12,580 bases of DNA from Collinsella sp. Its GTDB lineage: Bacteria; Actinomycetota; Coriobacteriia; Coriobacteriales; Coriobacteriaceae. Shown one piece after another: positions 1-7,357 of the stretch. The stretch covers positions 15,123 through 27,702 of the forward strand of contig DXZO01000030.1 of the NCBI GenBank assembly GCA_019419625.1, in the 5' to 3' direction. A model generated the notes under the pieces. The model was not told the DNA's origin, made no database searches, and was given only the letters and a program-made list of their open reading frames with translations. Made by a program: the position numbers and the translations under genes. The number at the start of each line of letters is the position of its first letter. The stretch's first letter is position 1.

Positions 1-1222
1 CCGTCTCGGACGCCGTCGTCGAACCCACCTTGCGCTCCTGGCGACGGAACACCTCGACCTCGGCACCACGGAAGCGGTAGATCGACTGCTGCGCATCGCC
101 TACGGTGCACAGTGCGCGCTCCCCCGCGCCCGTCAGGTAACGGATCAAATCGACCTGCATCTGGTCGGTATCCTGGAACTCATCGATCATGACCATCTTA
201 AAGCGACCCTCATAGGCCGCTCGGATGGCGGGATAATCGCGCAGCGCCTCGTACGCCATGCGCAGCAGGTCGTTGTTATCAAGCGCAGACTGGTCAGCCT
301 TGAGCACGCGGTATTCCGCCTCCACAGCACGAGCAAGCCCCACCAGCGCATCGAGCGCCGGACCGCCGCAGGCAAGCACGATATTGATAAATGCATCGGC
401 GGCCTCGGCCTTGAGCAGCTCCACCTGCTCCTTAGGAAACGCCTTGCTCGCCCGAGGCATGCTGCACGACATCATGAGTCGCGCCGCATCCTCCATGGTT
501 TTGCCGCTCGCCTCAAACGCGTCGATGGCATCGAGTGCCACCTGCGCTTTCTCGGTCGCGGCCTTGCTTGCGCCCAGCGCCGCACGATAGGCATCGGCGA
601 GTGCCGAGGTATCGGCCTGGCCGCGCGCCACGCACACGTCGTCCATACCGCCCGGCAGCTGGCTCGAGAGCTCCAGCAGCTCACGCACCAGGCCCTTGAT
701 GGTGGTGCCGGCGCCAAAGAGGCCACCCTCGCCTGCCATGGGATACCAGGCGTAGAGGCTTTTAAGCGAAGCGGCGAGCTCGGGGGCGGCATCGGGCGCC
801 GTCGCGCGGGCCAGCACATGCTCAACAGCCTGGTCCATAAGCTCGTCGGTATCGGTGAGCACCGTGAACTCGGGATCGATGCCCAGCTCCAACGCATGTG
901 CGCGCAGGATACGCGAGCACATGCCGTGAATGGTCGAGATCCACGCGTCGTCGACCGTCAGGGCCTCTTCGTCCATACCCTCTTCGATAAGCGCACGGCG
1001 CACGCGGTCGCGAATCTCGGCCGCGGCGTCTTTAGTAAAGGTAATGGCGAGCACCTGATCCAGATGCTCGACAAACGGACCGGATTCGGGCGAGAGCGCG
1101 TAGACGATGCGGCGCGTGAGGGTAAAGGTCTTGCCCGAGCCGGCACCTGCCGAGACAAACAGCGGGCGGTCGAGCGTTTTGACGACTTGCAGTTGTTGCG
1201 GCATCAAAGTCGAAAGATCCAT
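1..1222 (-). CDS. addA: AddA-type helicase-nuclease subunit, N-terminal 407 residues (C-terminus outside window)
   Basis: This is a UvrD/Rep-like superfamily 1A helicase. In the AddAB complex the protein is the ATP-driven 3'-5' motor and carries a C-terminal nuclease; the complex processes double-strand ends for RecA. Visible in order: a Q-motif (PQQLQVV, residues 8-14), Walker A (AGAGSGKT, 25-32), motif Ia (TFTKDAAAEIRDR, 61-73), motif Ib (TIHGMCSRIL, 97-106), Walker B/motif II (IDEFQDTD, 346-353) and motif III (VGDAQQSIYRFRG, 374-386). The C-terminal nuclease half is cut off by the left edge. The ATG at 1222 is preceded by AGGAGG (1235-1240), which lies inside the last codons of addB; the two genes are separated by only 3 bases, so translation is probably coupled. 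The addB-addA order is the usual one. A plain UvrD/PcrA is less likely because of the long insertion between motifs Ib and II and the AddB-like neighbour. Confidence 0.93.
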   Translation of the reverse strand, partial: MDLSTLMPQQLQVVKTLDRPLFVSAGAGSGKTFTLTRRIVYALSPESGPFVEHLDQVLAITFTKDAAAEIRDRVRRALIEEGMDEEALTVDDAWISTIHGMCSRILRAHALELGIDPEFTVLTDTDELMDQAVEHVLARATAPDAAPELAASLKSLYAWYPMAGEGGLFGAGTTIKGLVRELLELSSQLPGGMDDVCVARGQADTSALADAYRAALGASKAATEKAQVALDAIDAFEASGKTMEDAARLMMSCSMPRASKAFPKEQVELLKAEAADAFINIVLACGGPALDALVGLARAVEAEYRVLKADQSALDNNDLLRMAYEALRDYPAIRAAYEGRFKMVMIDEFQDTDQMQVDLIRYLTGAGERALCTVGDAQQSIYRFRGAEVEVFRRQERKVGSTTASET

Positions 1223-1225
1223 GGT

Positions 1226-1240
1226 CTACACGTCCCTCCT
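1226..1240 (-). promoter_or_regulatory. addA ribosome binding site embedded in the addB 3' end
   Basis: On the minus strand AGGAGG (1235-1240) lies within the last codons of addB, 12 bases ahead of the addA ATG at 1222, and the addB stop TAG (1226-1228) sits between them. The layout suggests re-initiation by ribosomes finishing addB and near-equal subunit production. Confidence 0.7.
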
Positions 1241-4200
1241 TACAAACGTTCCTTCGTGGTTATACGAGCAGCGCGCATGCGCGGCCTGAGCCGACGTCGG
1301 GTCGACGGCGGCAACGTTGCCTGCCTCGAGCTCGCGCAGACGCTCGGCAATGCCGGTCTCCACTCGATCGAGCAGCGCATCGAAGTCCATGCTGCCGCCC
1401 TCGCCGGGAAAGCCCTTCTTAAGCCCCGGGATGCGGCCGTCACCACGCTCTTCCTCAAGCAACTCGGCGCTCGCCGCACCGCGCAGCGCGGGCTTGCCAC
1501 CCTTGGTCGAAAAATAGAGCGCAGCACGGGTATCTAGGCCCAGCGCCCGACGCATGGCCTGTGCGTAGATGAGCGTCTGGGTATGGGGCGGCAGCCAGCG
1601 CGGGTCGTCGATGGGGGCCTCGCCCGACTCCTCGTCGCGCACCGTGGGGTCGGCGAGTTTAAACTCCTCGACACCCGAACGATGCTTATAGTCGATTACC
1701 ACGGCGCGATTCTCGACATCCACATCAACGCGGTCGATGCGCCCGCCAAGCGGCCAACCGGCATACTCGACCTGGAGCTCGTTGAACGCAAACTCCAGGT
1801 AGCGCGGCGCGAAGGGCGCGAGCGCCTCGGACTCGTAGGCAAGCACGCCCTCCAGCTGCGGCAAAATCTCGGCCACCTGGCGCTCCTCCACCGGGGAGAG
1901 CGGCACGAGCGGGCCCTCGGTACCGCGCTTGCCCGCATGCTCGGCCAAGGTCTCCTCAAAGACCTCGCGCAGCAGCTCCTTCGCGCGTGGCAGATTCATG
2001 GGTGTCACGCGCTCCATGCCCTCCTGAGGCAGACGGGCATGCAAGTGTTCCAGCACGTCGTGGACAAAGTTGCCCTTCTCCATATTGCCAAAGCCAGCGT
2101 CGATCGACTGGGGCTTCACGCGGTACGAGACGAACCAGCATAGCGGGCAGGTCGAATAGGCCTCGATCTGCGAGGCAGACGTCAGGCGCGGCACCAGCGG
2201 CGCATCCTCGCCCTCGCCATCGCGACGACGCAGGACCAAATACGGAATGGCTTCATCGCTCAGATGCTGAGGAGCTTCGCAGGTCACGCGCTCGCGCCTA
2301 AGACCTTCGCCTGCCGCGGGATCGAAGTCCCTTACGATATCGCCCTCACCCACGCACTTCGCCTTGTCGGCGCCAACGGCCTTAGCGTCGTCAGCGGCCT
2401 TGTCGGCGTCAGCGGCCTTAGCATCGTTAGCGGCCTCGGCATGCGCCCGCAACTCGGTCCACACGGCCGCCGGATAGCACTCGCGCGCCTGACGATCGTG
2501 GGTCACACGGGCGAGCGTAACCGGACCACGCGACGCTTGTATCGCGCGGCCAAAGCGTGCGCGCAGCAAGGCCGCAGGCTCAAGCGTCACGCCCTCGCGA
2601 CCGAGGCTCGCCGTCAGCGTGGTCAGCGGCCCCTCTTCGTGTGAGAGAGGATAGCTGTCCAGATCGACATCGGCAAACAGCACGGCATCGTAGCTGCCGG
2701 AGCGCAGAGCCGCCGCATCGGCAAGCGAAGCAAAGCGAACCTGGGCGCGTGGCGCACGGTCAACCTCGTAGGTCTCGCAATCGTAGGCGGCGCTACGCTT
2801 GTCCACCTTGGTTCGAATGTCATCGAGCACGGGCACGGTCGCGGCCTGCGACACGTCGAGCGCACGGGCGCCATTCATAAGGATGTCGATGACGTGGCAC
2901 AGCAGGGCCACCTCCGCCTGGCGACGGGCCTGACCGTCGAGACCGCCAAGTGCGCGATCGGGCAGTGCCTCGGCAACGGCAAGCATGGCCTTGAGCGCCG
3001 TCACGGGTTTGTCGCGCCACAGCGCCTGGAACACGTCCGAGATCACGCACGGCACGTTCTTAAGCCAGTTCTCGTCGCTCGCCGCTTTACGCGCGCCCCT
3101 CACCTGGCCCTGCACGCTCTGCAGCAGGCTCTTGACGCCCGCAGTGGTCTTGCTGCGCGACAGTCGCATATTCTTGTCGAACGTGCGCGCGCTGACGGCG
3201 TCGGCACCCGAAAGCGGGCTGTAAATCCAGTCGGTAAGCTCCGGAGCGGGCCACCACTCAGTCTTAGAAGCTGCCCCTTCGTCGGCGGCCTTCATACGCT
3301 CGATCAGGTTGGCGAGCGCCGTGAACTGCCTGCCCGCAATGGATTGGGAAAACGCCGTGAACTCGGCCGTCTCGGCAGCAACGTGGCGCGCCGCCAAACG
3401 AGCGGCAAGCTCGCCGAACAGCTGGGGTGCCCGGGCAGAAACAACGAGCACGCGTACGGGGTCGGCGGGTGTTGCAGCAGCTTTATCGTCCTTGGACTCC
3501 TTGTGCGCTTTCACCAACTTATCGATGACGTCCGCATAAGCATGGGCACGGGCATGGGGGCCGGCGACCTCAATAAAGGCAGGCTGAGCAGCGGACTTGG
3601 AGGCAGTCTGGGGCGCGGCGGCGCCCTCCCCCAGCGGCGCGATCTCAAACAGCACACCGCGGACATCAAATGCCGCGGCAAGCTCCTCGCGCATCGCCGC
3701 TTGCTCGCGGGCAAGCAGCACGACAACCTCTCCCCCGTTGTTTGCCACGGCGGACAGCAGCTCGAGCAGGCTATACGTAAATGACGTGACTCCGCGCACG
3801 CAAACGGCGCGGGCGCACCCCGGCAGGTTGTCGGCCAAAGCGCCGGCCATAATGTCAGCCGCCTCGCAGGGCTCGACCATATCTCGACGGTCCAAACCGC
3901 GCGCATAGGCGCACAAAAGTTCAAACACGCGAGCCTCGGCGTCGCTTTTGGGCTTGGGCTTGCAAACGTTGTCGCAGCAACGCTCGGTGCCTGTCCCTGC
4001 CACACCCGGCAGCACATCGCGAGCCATACGCGCGAGCATACGCACCGTGCCCTGGCTGCGCGAAAGCGGCTGCAGGTCGGCGTCGTCGAGACGCGCTACC
4101 ATGTCCGAAAACAGCATCTGGCGCTGCAGGTTGTCGACGAAACCGCGCCCGTCGCCCAAAAGCTCCCAAAGCGAGCGAAGCCACGATGTAGGCGTCTTGT

Positions 4201-4378
4201 AGTCAATACCCAGCGAAACGCCGGCTTCCGCCGCATCATGACGGCACAGGTCGAGCTCGGCAAACGTTGGCGCCAGCAGCACGGCACGCCCGTGGCGGGC
4301 AATAAGGTCGGCAAGCAGCGCCGCCTCGGCATCGCTCAAATCCGCGCCGGCGTTGGTGGTATAGATTCGAACAGGCAT
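1226..4378 (-). CDS. addB: AddB-like PD-(D/E)XK nuclease subunit of the AddAB exonuclease
   Basis: The 1050-residue protein is the likely AddB partner of the downstream AddA in double-strand-end resection. The N-terminal ~700 residues look like a degenerate SF1 helicase fold: there is no Walker A in the first 60 residues, where Bacillus AddB has one. The C-terminal part is a RecB-family nuclease: SQIEAYSTCPLCWF at 736-749, KGNFVHDVLEH at 768-778 (H773), catalytic GGRIDRVD (D882) and VIDYKHR (D896, K898), and QTLIY (Q934, Y938). The usual 4Fe-4S ligands look incomplete: after the motif only C1037 remains of the expected C-x2-C-x5-C, with N1040 and a non-Cys further on, although C744 and C747 are present. 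Residues about 647-676 are an Ala/Asp/Lys linker encoded by an 18-base tandem repeat. The ATG at 4378 has GGAGG only 3 bases upstream, an unusually short spacing, but no better in-frame start was seen. Confidence 0.85.
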   Translation of the reverse strand: MPVRIYTTNAGADLSDAEAALLADLIARHGRAVLLAPTFAELDLCRHDAAEAGVSLGIDYKTPTSWLRSLWELLGDGRGFVDNLQRQMLFSDMVARLDDADLQPLSRSQGTVRMLARMARDVLPGVAGTGTERCCDNVCKPKPKSDAEARVFELLCAYARGLDRRDMVEPCEAADIMAGALADNLPGCARAVCVRGVTSFTYSLLELLSAVANNGGEVVVLLAREQAAMREELAAAFDVRGVLFEIAPLGEGAAAPQTASKSAAQPAFIEVAGPHARAHAYADVIDKLVKAHKESKDDKAAATPADPVRVLVVSARAPQLFGELAARLAARHVAAETAEFTAFSQSIAGRQFTALANLIERMKAADEGAASKTEWWPAPELTDWIYSPLSGADAVSARTFDKNMRLSRSKTTAGVKSLLQSVQGQVRGARKAASDENWLKNVPCVISDVFQALWRDKPVTALKAMLAVAEALPDRALGGLDGQARRQAEVALLCHVIDILMNGARALDVSQAATVPVLDDIRTKVDKRSAAYDCETYEVDRAPRAQVRFASLADAAALRSGSYDAVLFADVDLDSYPLSHEEGPLTTLTASLGREGVTLEPAALLRARFGRAIQASRGPVTLARVTHDRQARECYPAAVWTELRAHAEAANDAKAADADKAADDAKAVGADKAKCVGEGDIVRDFDPAAGEGLRRERVTCEAPQHLSDEAIPYLVLRRRDGEGEDAPLVPRLTSASQIEAYSTCPLCWFVSYRVKPQSIDAGFGNMEKGNFVHDVLEHLHARLPQEGMERVTPMNLPRAKELLREVFEETLAEHAGKRGTEGPLVPLSPVEERQVAEILPQLEGVLAYESEALAPFAPRYLEFAFNELQVEYAGWPLGGRIDRVDVDVENRAVVIDYKHRSGVEEFKLADPTVRDEESGEAPIDDPRWLPPHTQTLIYAQAMRRALGLDTRAALYFSTKGGKPALRGAASAELLEEERGDGRIPGLKKGFPGEGGSMDFDALLDRVETGIAERLRELEAGNVAAVDPTSAQAAHARCSYNHEGTFVRRDV
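2357..2446. repeat. Five imperfect 18-base tandem units inside addB
   Basis: Units begin at 2357, 2375, 2393, 2411 and 2429. The best-matching ones read agcggccttgtcggcgtc (2393) and agcggccttagcatcgtt (2411). Each unit encodes six residues of the type DAKAAD/ADKAAD on the minus strand, forming a charged, alanine-rich linker between the helicase-like part and the nuclease domain of AddB. The in-frame period means copy number can change without breaking the gene. Confidence 0.8.
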
Positions 4379-4460
4379 GGTCCTCCACTCAAACCGTTCG
4401 CAATATTCAATGCTTCCATCCTACCCGCCCGCGCGGACAGATTTGCCCCACGCCAACAGA

Positions 4461-4549
4461 TTTGACCCCTTGGAGACGGAGGAAAATGGATCACCGAGGA
4501 GGTCAGTCTAACCCAGTGATCCGTTTTCCTCCGTCCCCAAAGGATCAAA
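4461..4549. repeat. Long imperfect inverted repeat, 34-base arms, 21-base loop
   Basis: The left arm 4461-4494 (starting tttgaccccttggagacgga) is complementary to the right arm 4516-4549 (starting gtgatccgttttcctccgtc) with four mismatches. Three of the four become G-U pairs in a minus-strand transcript. The element lies between the yerC terminator and the start of addB, and the outer end of its right arm overlaps the terminator T-tract. A direct repeat of acagatttg (4437 and 4456) flanks the left side. It resembles a small non-autonomous or REP-like element; no coding capacity is evident. Confidence 0.7.
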
Positions 4550-4572
4550 AAAACCGCCCCCGAAGGGACGGT
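4547..4572 (-). terminator. Rho-independent terminator of the yerC-like gene
   Basis: On the minus strand an 8-bp stem, ACCGTCCC/GGGGCGGT, closes a TTCG tetraloop and is followed by seven T (4553 down to 4547). It lies 27 bases past the stop of the gene at 4600-4899. Confidence 0.85.
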
Positions 4573-4599
4573 TCTGCGCAATTCGTTTTTACCGCTGGC

Positions 4600-4899
4600 C
4601 TACTCGCCATCCTCCAGCTTGATGAGGATCTTGCGATAGCCGCCGTACTCGCCGTTGAGTGCCTTTGAAACGCGGCTCACCGTAGTGGACGAAGCGCCGG
4701 TGCGGGCCTGAACCTCAACATAAGGCTCGCCCTCATCCAGATAACGCGCAACCTGCAGACGCTGCGATAGATCGCAGATCTCGCGCGGCGTGCAGATATC
4801 GGTCAAAAACGCTTGGATATCCTTCTCGTCATCCAAAAGACTAAATGCGTGGACCAGCTGCTTGACATCAGGCTTGTCAAACATGTTCTCGATTTTCAT
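4600..4899 (-). CDS. TrpR/YerC/YecD family DNA-binding regulator
   Basis: The protein has 99 residues, normal length for the YerC/YecD branch of the TrpR-like superfamily. It is all-helical with an HTH: TPREICDLSQRLQVARYL (about 37-54) is the conserved family segment, and GASSTTVSRVSKALNG (about 68-83) is the recognition-helix region. Family members are predicted cytoplasmic transcription factors; targets are mostly unknown, and no trp gene lies nearby, so a tryptophan role is not implied. The start at 4899 has only a weak purine-rich stretch (GGCGGTGATCG) upstream. An unrecognised open frame on the same strand stops in an ATGA overlap with this start (see rejected items). The gene is followed by a good terminator, so it is probably monocistronic. 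Divergent from the holin-like gene at 5224. Confidence 0.88.
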   Translation of the reverse strand: MKIENMFDKPDVKQLVHAFSLLDDEKDIQAFLTDICTPREICDLSQRLQVARYLDEGEPYVEVQARTGASSTTVSRVSKALNGEYGGYRKILIKLEDGE

Positions 4900-5223
4900 C
4901 GATCACCGCCAAACCCGCCAAAAGGCATCGAAGTTGATACTGACATCGGGCATCGTTCGCCCGTTCTATGCAATAGGGCAACGCCTGTGGCTTTTGCCCG
5001 TAGCAGTTTAGCACACCACCAAACTAAAGCGACAAAACTCTCTGCCAGCGGCGCATTTTCTAGGACGAACGCCGTTTTGAAACCGAATGCGCACGTAAGC
5101 TCCACGAATATCTGAGACAATGGGCGGCCGAACAAGGCGGCACACCCGAGCGGCCGTCCAAGCTGCCGCAGCAAACCGCTTCACGCGACACCGACGCACC
5201 CTGCGCAAGAAAGGATTCACACC
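4900..5223. other. Divergent intergenic region between yerC-like and holin-4-like genes
   Basis: These 324 bases carry the upstream regions of two divergent genes. For the minus strand a weak candidate is TGCTAAACT (extended -10, hexamer 5005-5010) with TTGTCG (5030-5035) at a long 19-base spacing. For the plus-strand gene the only clear signal is the Shine-Dalgarno AGAAAGGA just before 5224; no convincing -35/-10 pair was seen. Two copies of CGGCCG occur near 5125 and 5150, but no convincing operator was found. Confidence 0.4.
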
Positions 5224-5589
5224 ATGCGCTTTATGCTTAACTGGCTCTTTACCTCGATCGCCATCGCGATTGCCACGTTCCTCGTCCCCGGCATCCAGCC
5301 CTTCGGTTTTGCCGAGGCCTGGGTCTGTTTCGCCTTCGTGGGACTGTTCCTGAACATCGTCGATTCGCTCGTCAAGCCGTTCCTGACGGTTATCTCGCTG
5401 CCGCTCACGATCATTACGCTGGGTATTTTTCAGCTCGTAGTCAACAGCTTTATGCTCGAGCTGGCCAGCTATCTGTCGGTCAATCTGCTGGGCGCGGGTA
5501 TCTCCATCGCCAGCTTTGGATCGGCCTTTATGGGCAGCATCCTGGTGTCCATCATGCGCAGCATTCTCGATAGCATCGCCGAGGGCTAA
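5224..5589 (+). CDS. Phage holin family 4 / YvlD-like small integral membrane protein
   Basis: The 121-residue protein is almost entirely hydrophobic, with about four transmembrane segments (roughly 5-23, 33-50, 53-80 and 89-112). The core VKPFLTVISLPLTIITLGIF (50-69) followed by QLVVNSFMLELAS matches the conserved 'P-lPlTilTLG...N' signature of the YvlD/phage-holin-4 superfamily (family knowledge). Members are common chromosomal membrane proteins in Gram-positives, are not evidence of a prophage, and have no firmly established function. The start ATG has AGAAAGGA about 7 bases upstream. The gene stands alone and ends 41 bases before a strong hairpin terminator. Confidence 0.85.
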   Translation: MRFMLNWLFTSIAIAIATFLVPGIQPFGFAEAWVCFAFVGLFLNIVDSLVKPFLTVISLPLTIITLGIFQLVVNSFMLELASYLSVNLLGAGISIASFGSAFMGSILVSIMRSILDSIAEG

Positions 5590-5630
5590 AACGGCCATTC
5601 CGGCCGCGCCCGTCTCAACAGCCCAAAACG

Positions 5631-5665
5631 AAGGCCGCCCATCGCAAAAATGGGCGGCCTTCTTA
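5631..5665 (+). terminator. Bidirectional hairpin terminator between holin-like gene and rrf2-type gene
   Basis: A perfect 11-bp stem, aaggccgccca (5631-5641) with tgggcggcctt (5651-5661), has a 9-base loop and a short tcttat tail on the plus strand. Read from the minus strand the same stem is followed by cgtttt, so it probably also ends the Rrf2-type transcript. Confidence 0.8.
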
Positions 5666-5731
5666 TCTGCCAAGTCTCAAAGGGCGAGAGAATCTGCCAT
5701 TTCCACCCTGTCCCCACATGGCAGGTGTGGG

Positions 5732-6160
5732 TTAGATGACGTAATCGTAGCCTTCATTGGGAGCGACAAGTTGATCGAGCGTCACACCGTCGAGGTAGTC
5801 GTTGATGAGCTTGTCAAGGTTCTTCCACACGTCGAGCGTGGGGCACTCATCAGATCGCGAGCAACCCTTGCAGTCGCCATCCAAGCAGGCGACCGGCGCC
5901 AGGCTGCCCTCGGTCAGGCGCAAGATCTCGCCCACCGTGTACTGCTCGGGCGGGCGCGTAAGCACGTAGCCGCCGCCCTTGCCGCGCATGCCCGAGAGCA
6001 TATTGGCGCGCACGAGCGTCGCCAGAATATTCTCGAGGTACTTCTCCGAAATCCCCTGGCGCGCCGCGATCTCTTTGAGCGGGATGCGACCGGCCGCCTG
6101 ATGCTCGGCCAGGTCGACCATAACGCGTAGGGCATATCTGCCCTTTGTGGAAACCAACAT
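5732..6160 (-). CDS. Rrf2 family transcriptional regulator with IscR-like cysteine cluster
   Basis: This 142-residue cytoplasmic regulator has normal length for the family. The N-terminal winged HTH starts MLVSTKGRYALRVMVDLA, with the recognition region LKEIAARQGISEKYLENIL (28-46) and wing GMRGKGGGYVL (57-67). C92, C97, C100 and C106 (CLDGDCKGCSRSDEC) form a cluster like that of IscR/NsrR, where three cysteines bind a 2Fe-2S or 4Fe-4S cluster; the extra C97 makes four. The gene is divergent from cysK, a layout reminiscent of CymR control of cysteine genes, although CymR lacks this cluster. No isc/suf genes are adjacent. The ATG at 6160 has GAAAGG about 10 bases upstream with an unusual TATATAT spacer. 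Autoregulation through the palindrome at its -10 is inferred. Confidence 0.92.
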   Translation of the reverse strand: MLVSTKGRYALRVMVDLAEHQAAGRIPLKEIAARQGISEKYLENILATLVRANMLSGMRGKGGGYVLTRPPEQYTVGEILRLTEGSLAPVACLDGDCKGCSRSDECPTLDVWKNLDKLINDYLDGVTLDQLVAPNEGYDYVI

Positions 6161-6191
6161 ATATATAGCTGCCTTTCGGTCTTTTAATTCG

Positions 6192-6224
6192 TAGAAATTC
6201 TAGCCGAAAAATTGGTTTTGAAAA
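6192..6224 (-). promoter_or_regulatory. Putative promoter of the rrf2-type gene with overlapping palindrome
   Basis: On the minus strand TTTTCA (6219-6224), a 16-base spacer and TAGAAT (6197-6202) make a plausible sigma70 promoter. The palindrome tagaaattcta (6192-6202, perfect 5-base arms) covers the -10, as expected for an autoregulatory operator. No binding consensus was matched with certainty. Confidence 0.5.
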
Positions 6225-6277
6225 TACCTATTCCCGTCAAGATGGTTAATCGACTCGTAATAATCTTCTATTTCCTA

Positions 6278-6306
6278 TTGCGTTACTAGGCTTTACTGTC
6301 TACTAT
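6278..6306 (+). promoter_or_regulatory. Putative upstream promoter of cysK (P1)
   Basis: TTGCGT (6278-6283), a 17-base spacer and TACTAT (6301-6306) lie in an AT-rich stretch; the line 6181-6240 counts 19 G/C in 60 bases. The position is about 110 bases before the cysK start. Confidence 0.45.
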
Positions 6307-6308
6307 GC

Positions 6309-6341
6309 TTGCCAACAGCAAAACGAACAACCTATAAGGTT
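6309..6341 (+). promoter_or_regulatory. Putative main promoter of cysK (P2) with palindrome over the -10
   Basis: TTGCCA (6309-6314), an 18-base spacer and TATAAG (6333-6338) match sigma70 at 5/6 in both hexamers. The palindrome aacct-ata-aggtt (6329-6341) covers the -10 and is a candidate operator for the divergent Rrf2-type protein. A small hairpin, accgt-8-acggt (6364-6381), would lie in the 5' leader. Confidence 0.55.
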
Positions 6342-6413
6342 TGTGGGTTTCGCTGCTACACACACCGTAAAACCACACGGTATCCAGTCATTTGAACACT
6401 TTGGAGGTTCACC

Positions 6414-7352
6414 ATGAGCAATGTTTACACGTCCATCGATCAGCTTATCGGCCACACCCCGCTTCTGGAGCTCACCCACTTCGAGGCCGACAAGGACCTC
6501 AAGGCCCGTGTGCTCGTCAAACTGGAATACTTCAACCCCGCCGGGTCCGTCAAAGACCGCGTCGCCAAGAACATGATTGACGAGGCCGAGAAGGCCGGCA
6601 AGCTCGTGCGCGGTGGCGACTACACCATCATCGAGCCCACGAGCGGCAACACCGGCGTCGGCATCGCCTCGGTGGCGGCGGCCCGCGGCTACAAGGTGAT
6701 CATCACCATGCCCGAGACCATGTCCGTCGAGCGCCGCAAGCTGATGCAGGCATACGGTGCGCAGCTCGTGCTCACCGACGGCTCCAAAGGCATGAAGGGC
6801 GCTATCGCCAAGGCCGAAGAGTTGCAGAAGGAGACCCCCAACAGCATCATCGCCGGCCAGTTTGTGAACCCCGCGAACCCGGCCATTCACAAGGCCACGA
6901 CCGGCCCCGAGATCTGGGACGACACCGACGGCAAGGTCGACATCTTCGTCGCCGGCGTCGGCACCGGCGGCACCGTGACCGGCGTGGGCGAGTTCCTCAA
7001 GGAGCAAAACCCCGAGATTCAGGTCGTCGCCGTCGAGCCCGCCACCTCCCCGGTGCTCTCCAAGGGCCAGGCCGGCCCGCATAAGATCCAGGGTATCGGT
7101 GCCGGCTTTGTGCCCGACGTCCTCGACACCCAGGTCTACGACGAGATCATCCCCGTCGAGAACGACGACGCCTTTGCCACCGGCCGCGCCGTGGGCCACA
7201 AGGAGGGCGTGCTCGTGGGCATTTCGTCCGGCGCCGCCGTGTGGGCCGCCCTGCAGCTGGCCAAGCGCCCCGAGAACGAGGGCAAGACCATCGTGGCGCT
7301 GCTCGCCGACACCGGCGAGCGCTACCTGTCCACGGCGCTCTTCCAGGACTAG
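6414..7352 (+). CDS. cysK: Cysteine synthase A (O-acetylserine sulfhydrylase)
   Basis: The enzyme converts O-acetyl-L-serine plus sulfide to L-cysteine plus acetate, using PLP, in the cytoplasm. At 312 residues it has the usual CysK length. Visible motifs: NPAGSVKDR (41-49) with PLP-binding K47; PTSGNTG (75-81), the substrate-binding loop; GVGTGGT (181-187), the phosphate-binding loop; and SSGAA (271-275), which holds the serine contacting the PLP pyridine nitrogen. The C-terminus GERYLST is typical of CysK and CysM. GGAGG sits 7 bases before the ATG. Strong GC bias at third positions marks it as a highly expressed core gene. It is divergent from an Rrf2-type regulator that may control it. 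No cysE lies adjacent. CysM or a cystathionine beta-synthase-like enzyme is a less likely alternative. Confidence 0.95.
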   Translation: MSNVYTSIDQLIGHTPLLELTHFEADKDLKARVLVKLEYFNPAGSVKDRVAKNMIDEAEKAGKLVRGGDYTIIEPTSGNTGVGIASVAAARGYKVIITMPETMSVERRKLMQAYGAQLVLTDGSKGMKGAIAKAEELQKETPNSIIAGQFVNPANPAIHKATTGPEIWDDTDGKVDIFVAGVGTGGTVTGVGEFLKEQNPEIQVVAVEPATSPVLSKGQAGPHKIQGIGAGFVPDVLDTQVYDEIIPVENDDAFATGRAVGHKEGVLVGISSGAAVWAALQLAKRPENEGKTIVALLADTGERYLSTALFQD

Positions 7353-7357
7353 AGCTT

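Noticed and set aside
2894..3784. A 296-codon plus-strand frame antisense to addB.
   Set aside because: It is a shadow of the addB codon pattern, with no protein-like features, and addB itself is continuous from its start to the nuclease motifs.
4896..5174. A 92-codon minus-strand frame whose TGA overlaps the start of the yerC-like gene as ATGA.
   Set aside because: The overlap suggests coupling, but the frame lacks a recognisable domain and a clear ribosome binding site, and fills what looks like a promoter region. Conservation in relatives could revive it.
5224..5589. Prophage remnant suggested by the holin-4 family name.
   Set aside because: No phage structural, lysin or integrase genes are nearby, and this family is commonly chromosomal as YvlD-like proteins.
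5008..5673. A 221-codon minus-strand frame opposite the holin-like gene.
   Set aside because: The translation is a charged low-complexity shadow of the membrane protein frame and crosses the terminator hairpin at 5631-5661; no family resemblance.
6303..7199. A 298-codon open frame antisense to cysK.
   Set aside because: It is a mirror of cysK codon bias in high-GC DNA, with Gly/Val/Leu/His/Asp-rich low-complexity translation and no recognisable domain. cysK is unambiguous on the other strand.
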